From Eunapius fragilis (taxonomy: Eukaryota; Porifera; Demospongiae; Spongillida; Spongillidae): 64,000 nt of DNA. Every line of letters begins with the position of its first letter. The first letter of the stretch is position 1. The notes under the pieces are model-generated. The model was not told the DNA's origin and ran no database searches. It saw only the letters and a list, made by a program, of their open reading frames with translations. Shown in pieces: positions 22,724 through 40,205 of this stretch. The stretch lies in NCBI GenBank assembly GCA_963681505.1, contig OY811980.1, positions 7,879,118 to 7,943,117 of the forward strand. Direction: 5' to 3'. The position numbers and the translations under genes were made by a program.

Positions 22724-23160
22724 GTATGGGACGGTCACGCGCAGCGCAACAACAGATGACGCAGCGCAGCGATTGGCATGCAGCGCAATCTCGTGCCCAG
22801 AAATCATATGTGTATCGAATATGTAATATTGATATGCTGAGAAAAACATTATTAGATGGTGGTCGGACTAGCTGACATGGCCCTATACAGCTAGGCGCAG
22901 ATAAAAAATAGGCGTAAAAGAATACATGAAAGAATATATGAAGCCTTACAGCATTCTATGAACGCTACCAGAACTGCATGGGAGGCCTTAACTGGTCACT
23001 CCCACTACAGGTCATAACAAAGCGATACTAATAATAATGCGTCTGTGTATTATTCTATTTGATGCACATCCATGTATTTGTAGTTCTTTTCGTGAGGCAA
23101 CCCCATGGTGATGTTGAATTTGAGGTGATGGTTACAGTATTATTTGGCACTCAGGCAGTG
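22724..23160 (+). repeat. Long diverged inverted repeat, left arm
   Basis: Matches the reverse complement of 30830-31170. Shared words: CGGTCACGCGCAGCG, GCTGAGAAAAACATTATT, AGATGGTGGTC, TGACATGGCC, ATTCTATTTGATGC, CATCCATGTATTT. Several indels separate the arms. The arms face each other across about 7.7 kb. Confidence 0.7.
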
Positions 23161-23212
23161 CCATAGTTACATTATTGTGCATAATAAGTATTACTGCTCA
23201 ACTTGGCATCTC

Positions 23213-23408
23213 AGAATTTCGTACCCAACACTGTCTCAACAACATCCGGAAATGAAAATTATTGAACATGAAGAGTGTTTAGGTTCTTAACTATTCTATG
23301 GTTTAGGACCTAAACTGAGCAATGCCATGTATGGGCGATTTCACATGTTAATTCACATGTTAATGAACATGACATGACATATGTTTTATTGTATAGTAAC
23401 CCTTAGGG
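23213..23408 (+). repeat. Hairpin element, left arm
   Basis: About 190 bp that is the imperfect reverse complement of 24270-24470 (ACACTGTCTCAACAACATC, GTTTAGGACCTAAAC, CATTAACATG..., ACATATGTTTTATTGTA). It contains its own palindrome TTAGGTCCTAAAC. Confidence 0.7.
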
Positions 23409-24269
23409 ATTTATGTCCCATCTCTCATGGACCAGGCCCTAGCTAAATAAGGAGTATTTGGTCTGCATGGGCCTACAGACAGAGAGAGTACTAGTATTGA
23501 GGGTCGATATAAACGTGAGTGATGCACCGAAAGTCATTTCTACAATAAAGGTTAGTTGATTTTACAGATTACATCTATTGGTGTACCCAATTCTTGCAGC
23601 AAAGGCAAGGCATTTCTCACAGAGGAAGAGGGGGGGGGGGGGGGTGGAGGGGGGCCAAAGAGCGGTCACAAACATGCACACCCATTCACTATACGCACAC
23701 CCACATGCACATACACATGCACCCCATAGAGGGATCATATGTACTCATATGGACTTGGATTCGGGGGAGTTGTGTGTGAAGGGCTACCACCTTGCACATT
23801 CCTATGGTACTAACCTAAACTGTTAACACAACACTCCATTTGGTTTGCACAGGAGGAGAGGTGACATGTTGGCTTAATGCGCGTACATGTATGTATGAGT
23901 CAGCAGTCAGCATAGGTGGGAGTATTCGTTTTAAATAATGCACTACTGAGTACTTGGAGTCCCACAGGGCCACTTGCATGAGACATGGGAACCATCCCAT
24001 TCCAGGACCACTCCTTGGAGGCCTGGGCACTAGGATAACTCCAGGGGACTGAGGGATCTCTAGGTCCAATTGGTCATCACCCTCTTTTATGTAGCCACAG
24101 GTGCCGAACACATGGATGTATAGATACCATTAGTCAGCAACTTCAAGGCTATTTACAGTTTGATTGGCACACTATACAGAGCTATAAAGATACTCATGTG
24201 GCATCCAAAGGGTAACTACTAAACAGCAGTAATGTGACCCCTTTTTGGCCCCTCCCATCTTCCCATGTA
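23409..24269. other. Interior of the hairpin element
   Basis: About 860 bp between the arms. No transposase-like frame; poly-G run near 23630-23644. The short ORFs lack motifs. Consistent with a non-autonomous fold-back element. Confidence 0.45.
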
Positions 24270-24470
24270 GGGTTACCTTACAATAAAACATATGTCATGT
24301 CATGTTCATTAACATGTGAACTCATACATGGGCATTGCTCAGTTTAGGTCCTAAACCATATTATAGTTTAGTACCTAAACCATGGTTTAGGACCTAAACA
24401 CTTGTCATGTTTGGAATTTTCATAATCTGAACTCAGATGTTGTTGAGACAGTGTTACCCAGGAATTGAAT
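24270..24470 (-). repeat. Hairpin element, right arm
   Basis: Inverted partner of 23213-23408; total element length about 1.26 kb. Ends are near TGGGTAACACTGTCTC (minus strand). No clean target duplication was seen. Confidence 0.7.
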
Positions 24471-27094
24471 TATGCGCGATTTTTAACATACATTGTGTTG
24501 TGAACTGGTAAAAGTATATAAGTTATCTTACATGTAAGAAGGAAGGGGGGATAATACAGCGTGTCTATTGGCTGGGGGGGGGGGGGGGGGTAGGTAGGGG
24601 GGGGCGGGCTATATTTGACAATTTTGTGTAGCACTCCCCTCCCCCTTTATATAAAATAGGTGAGGTGGGAGGAAAGCTCGGACCCCCTGAGCTGGATGTG
24701 AGTTCAATTGCCCCCACTGCCATTGTTAGTTCAGCAATAGGTTTTTATGAAAACGATGCATGCATGGACCAAGACAAAAGACAGTGAGACAAAAATGCAT
24801 GTACCTGGATGCCACTGGATTATATCATCTATGCCTGGACAGCGAAAGATTGGCTCTAAAGATATATACAGCAAGGGTAGATACAGTGCTTTTGTTAACA
24901 GTCCAGCTAAGGGGAGGAAGGGCGGCCCCAAAAACTTCCTTGAAAAAGTCAGTGGATTAAAATTCATCAGTATAGTTACCATTTATAGCTAGCAATTAAT
25001 TGGGATAGTCAGTGCCCAATTAAGATACTTGGGCACTAGACTAAAAACTATATACCCCATCTCCACCCACCAATGCATTAGGTCGATCTGATTTTTTAAA
25101 TAAAGATTCTACTGCATGAATTAATATTGGGTTAGAACCGTTATTGCGTCATCTGGCACAGTATTCCTGGCCATGAGGGGCCCACATAATGCCAGGGGCC
25201 CTAGACTATAGGCTGTAGCTTAGCCCCAGATTTGAGCCTAGTCAGTCCTATGGTTAATCTGGGTCTGGGGAGTTAGCCTGCAACATTTTTGATTTTTTTA
25301 CCCTTCACAGTCACGCCAGACTACTAAATCTGGACATTGTTCAGTCGAGGAACACTTTTGCATGTGTTATTTTGTGTGGTGGTGTGATTGTTTTCGTATA
25401 TCTGTACCTGGTCTGTGGAAATGCTTGTTTTAATGCGTCTTTATGTCCTTATTGTTTTTCATCTTATTGGATGGAATGCAAACACTGCCTGGTGTGTCTG
25501 GAGTTGGATTAGCAATTGAAAGGTCTCAGTTAAGTCTCTCATGTCCAAGGATGCATCTTTCTTCAGGTCATTCATGGAGGACTCAGTTGTACATGAAAGC
25601 ATACTCCATCATACTGTCTGCACCTGCAGCTAGCTCCTGTACTGTGTGGAGGACTGCACGAGAGACATCAACATTTTCAAGTTGCATGGCCTTGATGTTT
25701 AAAGGGCCCATTTCACAAAACACACAGGTAGATCATGACAAGGATTATTTTTTGGGGGGTGGGGTAGTAACTGATGCATGATGGGGACTCAGTGAAGTCA
25801 TTTCCAGCTTGCATAGTAGTATATAAAACTCAAAGACCTGCCTTTGTTTTAATTGGAGAGAACATACAACCATAACCGTGATACTGAAAACAATATTTTT
25901 TCCAAGGTATCTCACTTACCTTTATAAAGTAGTTGCAATAACCTATAATGCTAATATTCATATCAACACTAAACTCCTGTGTACTGTATGTCTTAATCCA
26001 GACCCAAATAAAGGGCCAATACTTAGGTTGATCAGAGTTAAGATGCATGATGTTTTAGTGCTAGTAATGAAGCTGGTGGTGATGAGTGCATTGTTAATAC
26101 CAAAATGTTAAATGTAATTCATACTTGGCTATACAGATAGACGTTAGGCTCCCTCAAAATTTCACGAGCAAATCTCATTCAGGGGGGGGGGGAGTCAGGA
26201 ACTCCCATATAAAACACCCTGAGAATATGACAATTTGCTTCTGGAAATAAAGAGTTGTCTGCTGAAGTATTATGGATAATTAATGTGGTCCAAAAGTACT
26301 GGCCCAGAATTATAAGCGAGCTTAGCACTTCTTTTGTACATTTACAAGTGCTCTATATATATGAACTTTGTCTCATTTTTGGTCAATTTAATTAAAGTCA
26401 TGTTCATGACTTCAGATTATATTGCTGAAACCACATTCCTACTATCTAACGTTTGTTGAACTTAAATATTCTGCCGCTCCTTCTCCTCCATGCTGGCCAT
26501 GCAGATGTTTATGGACCACCTCCTCCTGCCCAGCTCAAGTACATCCAGAAAGAATGAAGTGCTTTTGATAAACCCCACAGCGGGAAAAAAAAAGTTCTTT
26601 CTTTAATTTCAGAATTCCTATCAGTTTTGGTTTCCGAAATTAACTTGTTGTCAGTATTAATGTTAATTAACGTTAATCAATTAACCTGTGATGTATGATA
26701 CTTTCTTCCTGAAAGTGATTAGTATTATATGAAAAGTACAGAATGGTTTTATAGTTACTGTAAAATAATAAAGATTTTTTGCTAATGTGGAGCACTCTGC
26801 ATTATGGTACAATATAGTCAACCAGGTAATGAATGCAATTTTCTAACACATCACTTCTAAAGGATGCATACCAGATAGGTATTAAGAGGCAGGCAACAAT
26901 ACCAAACACCATGGTAATGAATTGAACTTGTAACAAAATATTTCTCACGCCAATTCCATTGCAATGTAAGGCATATGTGTACAATGAATGAAGTGCTTTT
27001 ATATATCTTCCCATGAATGGTCATATATAGTGTTTGTATGATAATCTGTTTGTTTATCAAATCAGGTTTGGACTATAACATTTTTTCTTTAAGT

Positions 27095-27125
<31 letters not shown>

Positions 27126-29640
27126 GGGGGGGGGGGGGTTGGGTGTTGTTCAACCCCCCGGCTATGGCTTTGTACAATGATGCTTTCACGATTTTCATCC
27201 CAGCTGCACCGTGTATTACTACATCTGTTGAGTTGTATTTTTAAAAAGCCCTTCAAAATAAGGAATCACATGCACAATGGCAAATCATTGTACCTCTTAT
27301 TTTCTTGAGCGGGATATTACTTTTAAAGGGTTTGCATGCTAACCTACAGGGGAAAAGCCATGTTTGATGTCCTTCAAACCCCAGACCACTTTCTGCTTCA
27401 ACATGGGGACCCAGGCTAGTCTACTGGCAAGATTATAAAAGGAAATCACTGACTCTAATGTGACATCTCCCTGTACTTGCATGTTAAGGCATGGTGACAT
27501 AAAGGATCTAAACCATATTATACCGGGCAGTAACCCATTACAATAGAATGTTTACAGCACCAAGGACTCATGCAGAAGTTCAACATATAATCACATGGTG
27601 TATGAATAAAAACTCTGCCGAGCTGATATGAAATATTGCACATAGGAATTATAGGTGCCAGCAGGGGGGAATCTTCTCTTAATTATAAAATTTCTACTGT
27701 GTTTTTTAAAATTTAATATATGTACCTGCAATTAACCAATCAAAATGCATGGCAAAAATGGGATTTTAAATACGTAGTAAGATGATAATCATGTGTAACC
27801 CATCAAATTAAAACTGGTTCATTAAAAAATGGGGTTACAGTCAGAACTGACATGTGTTGTCTTTCACTAAATCATGTGTTTGTACTTTCTATTTGGTTTA
27901 GGACTCTGAGCTCTGAGAAAATAGAGTGTGATTATAGCATCCAACTGGGCACAACACTTTTGCAGTCAGGGTGAGGTTAGTAAAGTCAGTATTCATCCAA
28001 ATCCCAAACCTAGCTACTTTAGAAAAGGGAACAGTACTGTCGATTGCTCACATAGCAAAATTTTGCCATAGCTGGCAAACAGAACAAAGTTAATGACAGT
28101 AGATATGCCAGGAGCAGGAGTAAATTAAGGTTAACCAGCACACACACTCACATATATTCAATGTGCATGTGCATGAGTAATGTTCCATGTTCCATGGATC
28201 CACAAATCAAATTCAGTGACGCTGTTATGCTACATATATGATCATACTTGCACCATCTACATCCCATCACATTCTCACAAATTGTCACATGCACACCCAA
28301 ACACCATGCGTAACACATTATAATTAGCACCACACACACTTGGCATGTTCATCCCTCCACAATGGTGCATTCACATTCACTGAGGGGGATGCACAGAGAG
28401 GATGTCGGCACAGCTTAGAAGGGAGAGCTGGTCCAGCAGAAGTCTGGCTGCATAACCTAGAAGGGGTTGAGGAACTGAGTGCTGCCTCAAGCAATGTGTG
28501 AAGGACAGAGAAATGCCCTCCTGGCAGTATGAGATGACATGGAGATAGGGGATATGATCAATCCCATGGGCTCGATTCTCCCATCTTTGGTACACCTCAT
28601 GTTCTTCACAATGTTATGTTCAAAAATGCCACATGTACTCATAAGACATGACCACATACACTATGCTCCCATGTGTGTGTGTATATATACTGCACAATTC
28701 ACCCTTTACCTATGATGTTTTAAAAAATGACATACATGAGTCTATGCATCACACTGCAGAATTCCTATATGGAATCTACTCTAATAGGTTCCAATACTGC
28801 AGAGGGCAGGAACCTAGCTCAGCATGAGTGCGTGTATGCTGCACTATCAGCTGTGCACTATGCCAAACAGAAAGGTTCCATTTAACGCTGTACTACAACC
28901 ATCTAGTAATACAATATTAGCTACATGTCTCCCTAGAGTAAATTCCCAGCAGGTAGACGGTTGGGTAATTGTATTGTTTTTTAGATCAATTAATTTCTTT
29001 ACTGATTAGTCCCATCACCTGCTGCACGGTGATCTAGACAGGAGAAACCTTAGCAAAAGGCATAAAACCGATTATCATGTTAGTATTGCACACGATGGCA
29101 GGGTGCAGCATGTACAAAGAGGGAATAGGTGTGCGTGTGTGGTCTACCCCATGGGCACATCCCATCACATGTTCTCTGCAGGGGAGGAGCATATGGGAGT
29201 GGTCAGGAATGCCAAGTGAATGAGACCAAGTTCTGCATCCAGTGATCAAAATGGTGTGTTTGTGAGGGTGCAAGGGTCAGTGTTAGGTCTCCGTGTTATT
29301 GTGAAGAGATATTGAAATCTTATTGTATGTATTTTGTGATTGCAATATTGTGAGGAAGGAGGAGGAGGAGGAGGATGAGGAGGCAAAGGAGGAGGAGATA
29401 AAGGAGGAATTGTATCAGGGACCTAGGGAGGAGGGGTAAGAAGATTGGAGGGTGATGTCTCAGTGATGAGGATGATGTAACAGTGAGGTGATGTCACAAT
29501 GTGGAGAACCTTGGGTGTTAAACATTAGAATGTTTTCTGCTCAGCAGATCCAGGCACATGGACATACAACCAGGAGGGCAAGCAGCAGGAGTGTGGGGGT
29601 ATACATGTAGAGAACTTGCAACTATGAGATGCCTTAGATT
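24471..29640. other. Long intergenic stretch without a supported gene
   Basis: AT-rich with poly-G runs at about 24567-24585, 26181-26191 and 27125-27137 (the last after a GT repeat). At 25480-25735 the minus strand reads CEMGPLNIKAMQLENVDVSR AVLHTVQELAAGADSMMEYA, 45 codons of gene-like composition, but only as an isolated segment. A GGAGGAGGAGGA purine tract lies at 29355-29400. Nothing else can be supported as a gene or RNA. Confidence 0.4.
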
Positions 29641-29647
29641 AAACTTA

Positions 29648-30267
29648 GGGGGCTCAGAATAGTGGAAAGTAACACCTCGCAACAGTGGAAAATTGCAGAC
29701 ATTCATAGCTTACTTTGTGACCGCTAATTGCATTTGGGGTGAAGCGTTAAAGCATCGATAAATGAAATTCAATGTTTATCGTGGCTTTGTTGTTACGCAA
29801 TGTATCGTAATCCGCCCCTTTTTCTAAAATTTCATTTCTTACTTTGTGATGTCCCATTTTCGACATGTAATGCTGCAGCTAACCAAGCAAGTTTAAGCTC
29901 TTAGCGTGCCGTTTTAGCGTACGCGTAGTGGTGTTAGAAGTACACCGGATGGCGTCTTGATGTGTGAAATCGCATTATTAAAAATGCATAACTGCAGGGC
30001 GGGCGATTGCGTTATTTTGCACGAGCATGTTGACGCTCGTTTCATTAAAACCAGCTACTATGTACCGGTAGGTGTGGCGCGGAGTATTTTAGAAAAAGGG
30101 GCGGATTACGAAACATTGCGTAACAGCAAAGCCACGTAAACATTGAATTTCATTTATCGAGCTTTAACGCTTCACCCCAAATGCTATTAGCGGTCACAAA
30201 GTAAGCTATGAATGTCTGCAATTTCCACTGTTGCGAGGTGTTACTTTCCACTATTCCGAGCCCCCCC
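29648..30267. mobile_element. 620-bp fold-back element with about 185-bp arms
   Basis: The left arm (29648-29835) starts GGGGGCTCAGAATAGTGGAA. The right arm (30080-30267) ends TTCCACTATTCCGAGCCCCCC. The arms are near-perfect inverted copies, including ATTGCAGACATTCATAGCTT and GCGTTACGCAATGT-type words. The centre (about 245 bp) has no transposase. It is a non-autonomous hairpin transposon; superfamily not determined. No clear target-site duplication. Confidence 0.8.
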
Positions 30268-30829
30268 TGTACATACACATGCCTATTCAAACATTCAAAC
30301 ACTCATGCACAAATACATGACACAAACTCTCAGTTACACATGCAAACAAATAAATGAACACTTAAAACATCAACAACTGCTTGACTCAGTCTCCATTAAT
30401 TAGTTTTGGTGTGTTTTGTCTTGAGATGCAGCTAAACAACTGTAACAGTTTCAAGCAATAAAAATGTGATCCTTTTCCACCTCGCTAAGGGGTATTATAG
30501 GCTTAGCCTTGGTCCGAAAAGTATTAGATTACCCGTGAATCTTACTGGGGTACAGCCTCCCTCCCTTGACCCGCCATTGAATTACATGAAGGTAAGTGGA
30601 TAGCCTTCTAGCCGTTGAGTCAAGCCGGTATGCTACTGTGCAGAAATTTGAATATAAGGGCAGACCCAACCACACCACAGCACTTAGTATTCTTTCAGGT
30701 GAGGTCAATTAAAGTAGCCTTACTTCTTCCAATCCTGAAGAATTTTATAATCGATAAGGCCTTATAAGGACCCGCTTTCGTTTTGATAACTTGTTTAATT
30801 ATTCGTACTGTATAAAAAAAAGAAGGGGG
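30268..30829. other. Intergenic, no gene seen
   Basis: AT-rich; an AAAAAAAGAAGGGGGGGGGG tract lies near 30815-30833. No coding or RNA evidence. Confidence 0.4.
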
Positions 30830-31170
30830 GGGGGCTTGCCTATGAGTAACCACAACATCGGTCACCATCACAAGTTGCCTCTCGAAAAGAACTGCAGTTT
30901 ACACCTCAAGCCACTACCGTAAATACATGGATGAGCATCAAATAGAGTAACAAATAGACGTACCATTATTAGTAATCATTTGGTATGAATGGTCAGATAA
31001 GGCCTACTGGTAGCGACACCTCGTTCATAGAATGATGTAGGGTTGTCTTTTATTCTGCACCTAGCTGTAAACGGCCATGTCAACCAGCCTGACCACCATC
31101 TAATAATTAAATAATGTTTTTCTCAGCACATCGATTATTACATAGGCACGAGATCGCTGCGCGTGACCGA
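30830..31170 (-). repeat. Long diverged inverted repeat, right arm
   Basis: Reverse-complement partner of 22724-23160. Shorter than the left arm because of indels. Confidence 0.7.
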
Positions 31171-31179
31171 CTTTTGGCA

Positions 31180-31626
31180 CTAATCACACACCCCATATAG
31201 AAGAATGTACCAACAAAATGTAACACAAAGATGAACATATAAGTAACAGATATGTATCATATCTGTACCATGGATTCTTTCAGGATGTAACAATATTTTT
31301 TTACTTATAAGGCAGCTGATTGTATATTGCATTTTATACACAATATATGTTAAAACAGTACATAGTGTTCTGTCTGTCATGCCTAAAAACAAGTTTGTTG
31401 GATGAAGCATCTTCTCTTTCAATAGTCCAGCTGTCTCTTGAAATTGACAAGTGGTGTGCATTCGTGAAGAATGTTCACTGGTCTTCGGACATTGGACGAT
31501 GATATGATGAAGAAATTCCAGACCAATATGTGCATTGAGTAGAAGCCTAGAACAACAGTATCCGTCACCAGTTAAGCGTTTGAATACTGCCATCACACTC
31601 CATATTGACACTGTATTATAAAACAA
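31180..31626 (-). CDS. Unsupported 148-codon open frame
   Basis: Longest frame of this region (MFYNTVSIWSVMAVFKRLTG...). No family resemblance, unusual Tyr/His/Cys-rich composition and no supporting splice pattern. It lies beside repeats. More likely a chance frame than a gene; listed because nothing else explains the stretch. Confidence 0.12.
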   Translation of the reverse strand: MFYNTVSIWSVMAVFKRLTGDGYCCSRLLLNAHIGLEFLHHIIVQCPKTSEHSSRMHTTCQFQETAGLLKEKMLHPTNLFLGMTDRTLCTVLTYIVYKMQYTISCLISKKILLHPERIHGTDMIHICYLYVHLCVTFCWYILLYGVCD

Positions 31627-31738
31627 ACATACAAGTCATATTCACATTACAGATATTCACAATACAATATAAACCACATCACATCATAATGTACATCTTT
31701 ACAATTTCATGTGTTTAAGCTCACCTGATCATAAGCTG

Positions 31739-32530
31739 AACAAACTCAAAATAGTCACCGTGTACCCACTGTCAAGATTTCTGAAGCACCAAGCGCCATC
31801 CTAAGAGGCAACACATGACCTCAATCCACTTGTGATATTCTAATTAGTGCACACCATGCTAAAAATCATGTTCAAAGGACTCACTGTGTATCGTCAAGAT
31901 TTCTGAAGCACCACAGCACTCTTAGGTAACCATCCTGGTCATCCTGTAACAGAGGCAGCACATGACCTCAAACCACCTGTGAGATATTCAACATGTCAGA
32001 GGACTCACCGTGTATTGTCAAGGTTTCTAAAGCATCAAGCTCTCTTAGGTAACCATCATGGTCATCCTGTAACAGAGACAGCACATGATCTCAAACCACC
32101 TGTGAGATATTCAACATGTCAGAGGACTCAACATGTGATCTCTGAAGCACCAAGCACTCTTAGGTAACCATCCTGGTCATCCTGTAACAGAGGCAACACA
32201 TGACCTCAAACCACCTGTGAGTTATTCAACATGTCCAGAGGACTCACCATGTATCGTCAAGGTTTGTGAAGCACCAAATGCTCTTAGGTAACCATCCTGG
32301 TCATCCTGTACCTGTAACAGAGGCAACACATGACCTCAAACCACCCGTGAGATATTCTAATTAGTGCACACCATGCAAAAATATGTCCAGAGGACTTGCC
32401 GTGTATTGTGAAGATTTCTTAAGTACCATGCGCTCTTAGGTAACCATCCTGGTCATCCTGTAACAGAGGCGCCACATTACCTCAAACCACCCGTGAGATA
32501 TTTTAATTACTGCACCCATGCCAAAAAAAC
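31739..32530. repeat. Minisatellite with unit of about 120 bp
   Basis: About six to seven diverged units containing 'GAGGACTCACCGTGTATCGTCAAG', 'TTTCTGAAGCACCAAGCGCTCTTAGGTAACCATCCTGGTCATCCTGTAACAGAGGC' and 'ACACATGACCTCAAACCACCTGTGAGATATTC' in fixed order (each shown in part only). Units vary by small indels. No coding frame runs through all units. Confidence 0.85.
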
Positions 32531-32550
32531 ATGTCCTGAGGACTTACCGT

Positions 32551-32645
32551 GTGTACTGCCTTCTCAGCGGTGTGTACTGCCTTCTCAGCGGTGTGTATTG
32601 TCTTGTCAGTGGTGTGTACTGTCTTCTCAGCGGTGTATATTGCCT
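32551..32645. repeat. 20-bp tandem repeat (GTGTACTGCCTTCTCAGCG)
   Basis: About five units of 19-20 bp, immediately downstream of the longer minisatellite. Confidence 0.85.
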
Positions 32646-32817
32646 TCTCTATAGTCCTTCAGTTGTATATTACCTGCTTCTTTGTGTTGTAGCAAAGCGC
32701 AAGAACAATATTACTAGACTACGCCACCTTGCCGTCGAGAAGACGCAAACCCTCTGAACTATTTATCGTATCCCGATCCCGTTGAGCGTATTATTATCAC
32801 AGAAATATCGTAATTGG

Positions 32818-33022
32818 GTGTAACAGATATGGCATCAATACGTAACAGATTTTTGGAATAAGATGTAACTGATTGTTAGAAGAAACTGTATCACATTTTC
32901 AGTAACAACATTTAACATAATGTAACATTATGTTGCATCAAACTGTAGCAGGAAAATAAAATGTAGAACGAATGTACAACGCATCTGTTACAGAATGATA
33001 TGCCATACAGATCTGTTACAGT
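32818..33022. mobile_element. Small TIR element with TGTAACAGAT ends
   Basis: Left end TGTAACAGATATGGCATCAA and right end ...ATGCCATACAGATCTGTTACA form an imperfect inverted repeat with internal GTAACAGAT words. Similar words occur at 31215-31265. Non-coding and MITE-like. Confidence 0.45.
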
Positions 33023-33050
33023 TAGTAGGGATTTGGTTGAGATAGTCACG

Positions 33051-33056
33051 TTTATT
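33051..33056 (-). terminator. Possible poly(A) signal of gene B
   Basis: Minus-strand AATAAA about 130 nt past the gene B stop. The flank differs from that of A and D, where the hexamer is at about 65 nt. Confidence 0.35.
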
Positions 33057-33184
33057 AATGACTTCATTATCCAACATCAAACCATAGCGGTGATATGATG
33101 TAATGCAGTGACGTAAATAGTACTCATATATTCTATATGCACAATACATGATAAAACAAGAATTTTTTTACATGTGTGTTCTTC

Positions 33185-40089
<6,905 letters not shown>

Positions 40090-40205
40090 TGCGAAGTGTT
40101 ATCCGATCGTTGCAGCGACGAGCCTTTTGCTTCAATCTCACGCCCTCCTGTTATTTCTGTACGCAGGGCGGGGGCGGGGCTTTGTTCTTGTACGATCTAT
40201 ACAAG
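40090..40205 (-). promoter_or_regulatory. Conserved 5' flank of gene B (split by a transposon)
   Basis: Carries the GC box (GGGCGGGGGCGGGGC, 40167-40181) about 80 bp upstream of the ATG. The conserved block resumes at 42737 after the inserted transposon, so the distal part was moved 2.5 kb away. Confidence 0.45.

Noticed and set aside
22724-31170. Large virus-like (Polinton-type) element bounded by the long inverted repeats
   Set aside because: No polymerase, integrase or capsid-like frames are present between the arms; spacing and indels fit independent repeat copies equally well.
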